Positions 28,930 to 32,453 of a DNA stretch of 32,453 nt are shown here, piece after piece. The position numbers and the translations under genes are program-made. This DNA comes from a virus: IMG/VR virus record IMGVR_UViG_3300020176_000052, positions 1-32,453 of that record; one strand, given 5' to 3'. Positions within the stretch are counted from its first letter, which is position 1. Every line of letters starts with the position of its first letter. Below the pieces are notes generated by a model. It worked only from the letters and a program-made list of their open reading frames with translations. It was not told where the DNA came from and did no database searches.

Positions 28930-29205
28930 CTAGGATCTGAAAACTCCTAAAAGCCTTTTAAGAATTCCAGGCTTGGGAAGTTGCTCGCACTCTTTATCAC
29001 AAATGTCAACAAATGTAATTGGAACAATATCTTCAGGATTTTTCGCTGCTCTCTTAGCAGCATTAGCCAGTTCGGTTGAGGTGAATAGCAAAGGATCATT
29101 GTCCTCGATAAACACCTGAAAGTATTCACTAGAAGCAGAAGTTCTAGCCTTTCGATTTGGTACCTTACAGACGTAAGCGCGGGATTGCGTTGGCTGTTCT
29201 TTCAT
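28930..29205 (-). CDS. Small hypothetical protein (91 aa)
   Basis: A 91-aa protein with RAYVCKVPNRKARTSASSEYFQ near the start, EDNDPLLF in the middle and a basic end GILKRLLGVFRS that could form an amphipathic helix. Two Cys lie at about 69 and 73 in DICDKECEQ. It is transcribed between the lipoprotein gene and the tRNA. No family is recognised. Confidence 0.6.
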   Translation of the reverse strand: MKEQPTQSRAYVCKVPNRKARTSASSEYFQVFIEDNDPLLFTSTELANAAKRAAKNPEDIVPITFVDICDKECEQLPKPGILKRLLGVFRS

Positions 29206-29207
29206 AA

Positions 29208-29534
29208 TTAGTAGTTATAATAATAAGACGGACGTTGGAAATTTTCACGGTCGTAATTATAAGGATAATAAGTTTGGCGATTGTAATTATAATATGGTTG
29301 CCGATCGCGATTATAATAAGGTTGGCGGTTGCGATGAGCTCGGTTCTTGGACATTTCCGATCCGGCCACCGCACCTACGGCACCACCAATAAGAGCGCCA
29401 GTCTCATCACCAACGAGATAGCCAATACCCGCACCAACGGCACCACCAGACACAGCACCGCGTTCACCGGGTGTGCAGGAGACTCCAAGAAGTGCGGATG
29501 CGGAGAGAAGAGAAAGTATGAATGTTTTTTTCAT
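29208..29534 (-). CDS. Glycine-zipper lipoprotein with Tyr/Asn/Arg-rich repeat tail
   Basis: A 108-aa exported protein. The signal sequence MKKTFILSLLSASALLGVSC has a lipobox-like end, though position -3 is Gly rather than Leu. A glycine-zipper membrane segment follows (GAVSGGAVGAGIGYLVG and GALIGGAVGAVAGS). The C-terminal 45 residues consist of irregular repeats such as NRQPYYNRDRQPYYNYNRQ. Glycine-zipper lipoproteins are common in Gram-negative outer membranes, and in phages they may alter the envelope or block superinfection. It probably acts in the host envelope. No Shine-Dalgarno sequence; the gene is in the clamp-to-gp44 interval. Confidence 0.75.
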   Translation of the reverse strand: MKKTFILSLLSASALLGVSCTPGERGAVSGGAVGAGIGYLVGDETGALIGGAVGAVAGSEMSKNRAHRNRQPYYNRDRQPYYNYNRQTYYPYNYDRENFQRPSYYYNY

Positions 29535-29564
29535 AATGGATTTAAGTTATAATTATACTAGGTT

Positions 29565-29825
29565 TTATTCAGCAAAGTTAAACTCAAGTTGCTCGAGTTC
29601 TGCTTCGGTTGCTTTGCCTTCTTCGCCCTCGCCTTCTTCGCCCTCGCCTTCTTCATCTGGAGGAGTAGGAAGATGCGCAACTAGTCGAGTAAAAAGATCG
29701 CCAACCACACTCAGTTCTTCGGCCTTAAACGCACCCCGCTTTGAGCAAATGTCGATAAGCTGGGCCATGGTTGCAACGTCCGTAAGAATCACGGGCACGG
29801 TTGAATTGATTTGTTCTTCAGTCAT
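29565..29825 (-). CDS. Small acidic protein downstream of the sliding clamp (86 aa)
   Basis: An 86-aa protein with an N-terminal helical domain (VPVILTDVATMAQLIDICSKRGAF, then VVGDLFTRLVAHLP) and a strongly acidic Gly/Glu repeat (GEGEEGEGEEG) before EQLEFNFAE. Similar small acidic proteins follow the clamp gene in marine T4-like phages, as far as I recall. Ten nt separate it from gp45, so it is co-transcribed. An interaction with the clamp or with DNA-binding proteins is plausible but not shown. The repeat makes the DNA in this part low in complexity. Confidence 0.65.
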   Translation of the reverse strand: MTEEQINSTVPVILTDVATMAQLIDICSKRGAFKAEELSVVGDLFTRLVAHLPTPPDEEGEGEEGEGEEGKATEAELEQLEFNFAE

Positions 29826-29835
29826 ATTTTATATA

Positions 29836-30510
29836 TCAGGCTGTAAATGTGGAAGACTTCTCAAGAGCGATATAGTACTCAATAGGAGCAACAGTGTTTT
29901 CCCAACGGGAGATAAACTTGGAGCTAATATCGACATTATAATCGCCGGAAACTACACGGATGTTAGAGATAAGAAACTGAAAGTCAAACTCAGACTTACA
30001 ATCGTTGTCTTCATCAACCACCATATCAAAAGTATTGGCGGAAGAGTTTTTACTGTCAGTAACGCTAAGATTGATAACACCTTCTTTACCAACTACAGAA
30101 ACAACAGAATGACCAAGAACAGCTGCGGCTTTGCGGACCTGTGTAAGCTGATCTTCAGTTACGGTAACAGATACTTCAGCATCAGGCATCTTGATCTGAC
30201 TGGTTGGAGCTGTAAGAATCTCGGGATCAGCAAAACGATAAGAAGCTTTACTTCGGCCATTCTTTAGCACGACACTGTCATCGTTAAACTCAAGAGTGGG
30301 GTCGCCAACAAGATTCACAACGTTAATGAATTCGTTTAGATCGTAGATGCCAAAGTCGCTCTTAAAAGGTTCAGGGATTGTTGCTTTGGCAAAAACATTC
30401 TTGGCTTCTGCGATAGTTGAGAGAGGCTCATCGGCCTTCACAACAAGGTTTGGATTAATACTTGCGAAGTTCTTAAGTACTTCGAGTGTTTCAGTTGATA
30501 GTGTTGTCAT
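29836..30510 (-). CDS. 45: Sliding clamp, T4 gp45
   Basis: A 224-aa processivity factor, the length of T4 gp45 (228 aa). N-terminal LSTETLEVLKNFASINPNLVV and FGIYDLNEFINVV fit the family, with a second repeat containing VTEDQLTQVRKAAAVLGHS. It ends in EYYIALEKSSTF, a typical final strand. It encircles DNA as a trimer and tethers gp43; in T4 it also activates late transcription, which would suit the TATAAATA promoters here. The predicted transcript is nearly leaderless: TATAAT (30523-30518) is followed by 7 nt and ATG 30510. Confidence 0.95.
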   Translation of the reverse strand: MTTLSTETLEVLKNFASINPNLVVKADEPLSTIAEAKNVFAKATIPEPFKSDFGIYDLNEFINVVNLVGDPTLEFNDDSVVLKNGRSKASYRFADPEILTAPTSQIKMPDAEVSVTVTEDQLTQVRKAAAVLGHSVVSVVGKEGVINLSVTDSKNSSANTFDMVVDEDNDCKSEFDFQFLISNIRVVSGDYNVDISSKFISRWENTVAPIEYYIALEKSSTFTA

Positions 30511-30517
30511 ATTCTAT

Positions 30518-30546
30518 ATTATATACTATTTTGGTTTATTTGTAAA
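30518..30546 (-). promoter_or_regulatory. Early-type promoter of gp45, near-leaderless
   Basis: -35 TTTACA at 30546-30541, 17-bp spacer, -10 TATAAT at 30523-30518, then 7 nt and ATG 30510. The predicted +1 is one base before the A of ATG. Confidence 0.85.
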
Positions 30547-30555
30547 TAAAAAAAT

Positions 30556-30588
30556 GGTGGCTGGGCACCACCACAATACCCAGCCACC
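30556..30588 (-). terminator. Intrinsic terminator with conserved 13-nt loop (copy B)
   Basis: A 10-bp perfect stem (GGTGGCTGGG with CCCAGCCACC) around a 13-nt loop, TATTGTGGTGGTG on the minus strand, followed by ATTTTTTTATTT. It terminates the HTH gene unit and lies 10 bp from the gp45 -35 box. Loop and stem match copy A (9432-9462) with one compensated base pair. Confidence 0.85.
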
Positions 30589-30601
30589 CTTCTAAGGAGC
30601 A

Positions 30602-30859
30602 TTAGGAATGCTGCTTAGGTGTACCCAAACGATAGCGGCTAACACGCTCGCCATTAGAGTCGTATCGGCTATTAAGATAAATCGGAGCACCTTGCTCGTA
30701 GCGAAGGGTATTCACCACACGATACGGATCTGAGATCCCTGCGTTATAAAGGTCGATCGGGGAAGGTTCGTATCCGGCTTCGAGGGCGGTCATTACCGCT
30801 TCCTTTTGCGTCTTCACGAGAACGAGTTTAGTTAATCGGTTGATTTGTCTTTTTGTCAT
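30602..30859 (-). CDS. Small HTH DNA-binding protein (HTH_39-like, 85 aa)
   Basis: An 85-aa protein starting MTKRQINRLTKLVLVKTQKE. A helix-turn-helix segment (ALEAGYEPSPIDLYNAGISDPYRVVNTLRYE) is followed by a wing-like GAPIYLNSRYDSNGERVSRYRLG. This is the winged-helix layout of the small phage HTH family that pairs an alpha-helical reading head with a YRLG-type final strand. It likely acts as a transcription regulator. It is followed by the strong terminator at 30556-30588. Its upstream 5' region is within one of the direct repeats bounding the methyltransferase cassette. Confidence 0.75.
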   Translation of the reverse strand: MTKRQINRLTKLVLVKTQKEAVMTALEAGYEPSPIDLYNAGISDPYRVVNTLRYEQGAPIYLNSRYDSNGERVSRYRLGTPKQHS

Positions 30860-30868
30860 ATTGATTAT

Positions 30869-30989
30869 ATGTTGTTTATTGTAGGCGGCCTGATTTGTTA
30901 TAGATTGGCTCAGACCGAAGCCAAGTTGTTAAATTAGAAAGGGACTGGACCTTCAGCAGGAGTATTATCAGCAGTTGCTGTTTCCTCAG
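30869..30989. repeat. Direct repeat, left copy, flanking the methyltransferase cassette
   Basis: It matches 31961-32073. Both contain ATGTTGTTTATTGTAGGCG (19 nt), a diverged middle around TTGGCTCAG, and 49 identical nt at the right end (30941-30989). It includes the last 17 codons, stop and 3' flank of the methyltransferase gene. Confidence 0.9.
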
Positions 30990-31938
30990 TTGTAGCAGCA
31001 ATTCTGTCTTTAATAATCTGACAGTATTCTTCTGAGTATTCAACACCAACTGAGTTGAATCCCAGTTCTTTTGCTGCAATAAGAGTAGTACCACTGCCAG
31101 CAAATGGATCATAGACAGTACCACCCTTTGGTGTAATGAGTTTGATAAGGTACTTCATTAACTCAAGATTCTTCACAGTAGGGTGATCATTTTTGATAGT
31201 TTTATTGTGAGTTCTTTCTTTCACAGAACTTTTGGTAGAGTAGAAGAACCTACTAGCAGTACCAGAATCACAGTAAGTGGTTTCACCAATGTATCCACCC
31301 CCACCAAAAACTCCACCATCATACTGCTTACCTTGATAGTCTTCGACTCCATAGTTCCTAGACCATCCGTTACCACGGTCTCCAAACTTAGCAAAATGTT
31401 CTTCCACTTCTTCACTTCCATCGTGCAGAACATTACCTGGCCAACGTCCAGACTCTAAACGAGTATCTTCAATGTTAATACCACCAACACCATGAGTTTG
31501 ACAATTCTTTACAATAGTCTTCTCTTCAATTGGTTTCTGAGCAAGAAGAATAGGTTCATAACATGGTTTGAGACCAGTTCCCCATCCTTTCCAAGCAGGA
31601 TCTTTCTTACCAATGTTCTGACTCTTCGGCATACCCTGCCCATACAACCACATCAAAACATCTTTAATCTTAAGACCAGAGTCTTCCACAGCGCACACGA
31701 GTCTATGGAAAGTCTTAGAAGCACCAAAGATCAAAAGATGCCCTCCAGGTTTCAGAGTCTTAGCAATCGATTGCCAGGTCTCTACCTTAAAAGCAACACA
31801 GTTTTGATACGAATCCCACCCATTGCCTAGGTACTCAATACCATATGGAGGATCAGTTACGATAGAATCAAACAGTTCTCCATCATAGTTGTTTGAGAAG
31901 AGAACACAATCATCATTATGAAATTCAGAGGTAGGCAT
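30934..31938 (-). CDS. Adenine-N6/cytosine-N4 DNA methyltransferase (beta-type)
   Basis: A 334-aa methyltransferase. Catalytic motif IV DPPYG is near the start (29-33) and SAM-binding motif I DPFAGSGTT is near the end (277-285), the order of the N6_N4_Mtase beta group. It methylates DNA bases with SAM, probably against restriction or for regulation. I choose ATG 31938, preceded by GGGAGA at a 6-nt spacing, rather than the ATG at 31983, which lies in the repeat. The last 17 residues, EETATADNTPAEGPVPF, are identical to the end of the CobS-like ATPase upstream. Direct repeats of about 115 bp flank the gene, so it looks like an inserted cassette. No restriction enzyme gene is seen. Confidence 0.92.
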   Translation of the reverse strand: MPTSEFHNDDCVLFSNNYDGELFDSIVTDPPYGIEYLGNGWDSYQNCVAFKVETWQSIAKTLKPGGHLLIFGASKTFHRLVCAVEDSGLKIKDVLMWLYGQGMPKSQNIGKKDPAWKGWGTGLKPCYEPILLAQKPIEEKTIVKNCQTHGVGGINIEDTRLESGRWPGNVLHDGSEEVEEHFAKFGDRGNGWSRNYGVEDYQGKQYDGGVFGGGGYIGETTYCDSGTASRFFYSTKSSVKERTHNKTIKNDHPTVKNLELMKYLIKLITPKGGTVYDPFAGSGTTLIAAKELGFNSVGVEYSEEYCQIIKDRIAATTEETATADNTPAEGPVPF

Positions 31939-31944
31939 CAAAGG

Positions 31945-31950
31945 TCTCCC
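31945..31950 (-). promoter_or_regulatory. Shine-Dalgarno GGGAGA of the methyltransferase
   Basis: GGGAGA on the minus strand, 6 nt before ATG 31938, decides the start over the upstream ATG at 31983. It is not inside the shared repeat, so it came with the cassette. Confidence 0.7.
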
Positions 31951-31960
31951 GGCGTTATTT

Positions 31961-32073
31961 ATGTTGTTTATTGTAGGCGACATAATTTATTATAGGTTGG
32001 CTCAGGTCGGGACCAAATTAGAACGGGACTGGACCTTCAGCAGGAGTATTATCAGCAGTTGCTGTTTCCTCAG
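31961..32073. repeat. Direct repeat, right copy, flanking the methyltransferase cassette
   Basis: The partner of 30869-30989. It holds the 3' end, stop codon and downstream spacer of the CobS-like gene. The 49-nt block 32025-32073 is identical to 30941-30989. Confidence 0.9.
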
Positions 32074-32453
32074 CATCAGGATCAATCTCACCTGTATCAA
32101 TCTTAGTGTAAAGATCGAGAAAGGCTTCTCGGGTTTCCGTTTCAAAACGGGAGATGCACATCTTGATTGCCGTAAGGCGATTCGCAAAGATTGAATACGC
32201 TTTGGCAATGTGGCAAAGTCGTCGAGTAGAAACCACTTCGTCAACACCGTCATCATCAAACGTCTTTCGAATGATCTTACTCCATGCAACAAGCTTGGTA
32301 ACAAACTCAGAGTCGTCAACGTCATAGCTGTTCATGTGCTTTTCAACAATTTTAGTTTCGATCGGAGAGGTTGGGAAGGGCTGATCAATGCTGGCCACAA
32401 AGCGCTCAAGAAAGGCTTCATCAATAACCTGTGCGGCTACAAATCGACCATCA
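32018..32453 (-). CDS. CobS-like AAA+ ATPase (5' end beyond window)
   Basis: The C-terminal 144 residues of a frame that continues past the right edge. The visible part begins DGRFVAAQVIDEAFLERF and continues with IDQPFPTSP, followed by a helical lid with VSTRRLCHIAKAYSIF. This matches the end of the MoxR/CobS-like ATPases common in marine T4-like phages (porphyrin-chelatase subunit homologues of unclear phage function), where LxRF precedes the lid and an R-finger-like RR follows. The Walker motifs lie outside the window. The C-terminal tail after IDTGEIDPDA is shared with the downstream methyltransferase. Confidence 0.7.
   Translation of the reverse strand, partial: DGRFVAAQVIDEAFLERFVASIDQPFPTSPIETKIVEKHMNSYDVDDSEFVTKLVAWSKIIRKTFDDDGVDEVVSTRRLCHIAKAYSIFANRLTAIKMCISRFETETREAFLDLYTKIDTGEIDPDAEETATADNTPAEGPVPF

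Noticed and set aside
29595-29660. Repetitive stretch in the acidic gene after gp45, considered as a CRISPR or DNA repeat
   Set aside because: It is the coding of a Gly/Glu repeat in frame; no spacers are present. No CRISPR array was seen in the window.
29473-30267. 264-codon plus-strand open frame opposite the lipoprotein, acidic protein and clamp genes
   Set aside because: It is antisense to three well-supported genes including gp45, and its Ser/Lys-rich translation shows no domain.
32000-32016. Short inverted repeat TTGG...CCAA in the spacer of the right repeat copy as a terminator
   Set aside because: A 4-bp stem without a T-run; the 6-bp version in the left copy is also weak.

Overview
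The window is a section of a T4-like (myovirus-type) dsDNA phage genome of the marine/environmental kind. The evidence is a set of recognisable T4 replication proteins: UvsX, gp41 helicase, gp43 polymerase, RegA, gp62, gp44 and gp45. It also carries genes typical of environmental T4-like phages: an Hsp20 chaperone, a CobS-like ATPase, a MazG-like pyrophosphohydrolase and a HExxH metallopeptidase. Genes are tightly packed and nearly all on the minus strand. One clear plus-strand gene (23934-24737) is a probable virion protein. No stretch longer than 300 bases lacks a gene. The host cannot be fixed; one secreted protein (24734-25672) reminds me of marine Verrucomicrobia, but that is a weak clue.

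Layout from right to left (the direction of transcription). 32453-30602: the end of a CobS-like ATPase, a DNA methyltransferase cassette bounded by 113-121-bp direct repeats, and a small HTH protein. 30510-26873: the replication block gp45 clamp, two small proteins and a lipoprotein, a tRNA with anticodon CAT (probably Ile2), a 28-aa membrane peptide, gp44, gp62 and regA. 26848-24734: two paralogous late proteins, Hsp20 and a secreted protein. 23934-24737 (+): a late structural gene, divergent from gp43. 23874-18240: gp43, MazG-like, a primase-like protein, small proteins and a flavin-dependent halogenase-like enzyme. 18086-16596: six small unknown genes, including a tandem duplicate pair. 16508-10601: a nucleotide and DNA-modification block with a dCMP-hydroxymethylase-type enzyme, a DUF1599-like protein, dCMP deaminase, a glycosyltransferase, a HAD phosphatase, a fused nucleotidyltransferase/kinase and a C5-cytosine methyltransferase. 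10556-7732: uvsX, a small protein and helicase gp41. 7682-1: late genes, several with features of capsid-targeted, prohead-protease-cleaved proteins.

Regulation is unusually readable. Eight sites of the form TTTACA-N17-TATAAT (one TAGAAT), the T4 early type, precede genes on the minus strand. In four of them the -10 box is followed by exactly 6 nt and then the ATG, and in a fifth by 7 nt, so the predicted transcripts are leaderless. Late TATAAATA boxes also lie 5-9 nt from the ATG at four genes. Most starts lack a Shine-Dalgarno sequence; the clear exceptions are hsp20 and the inserted methyltransferase. Three intrinsic terminators each sit just upstream of one of the early promoters.

The main items for follow-up are the leaderless promoter architecture, the apparent DNA-hypermodification cluster, the repeat-flanked methyltransferase that carries the neighbouring ATPase's C-terminal tail, the putative capsid polyprotein with an excisable zinc ribbon, and the halogenase-like enzyme.
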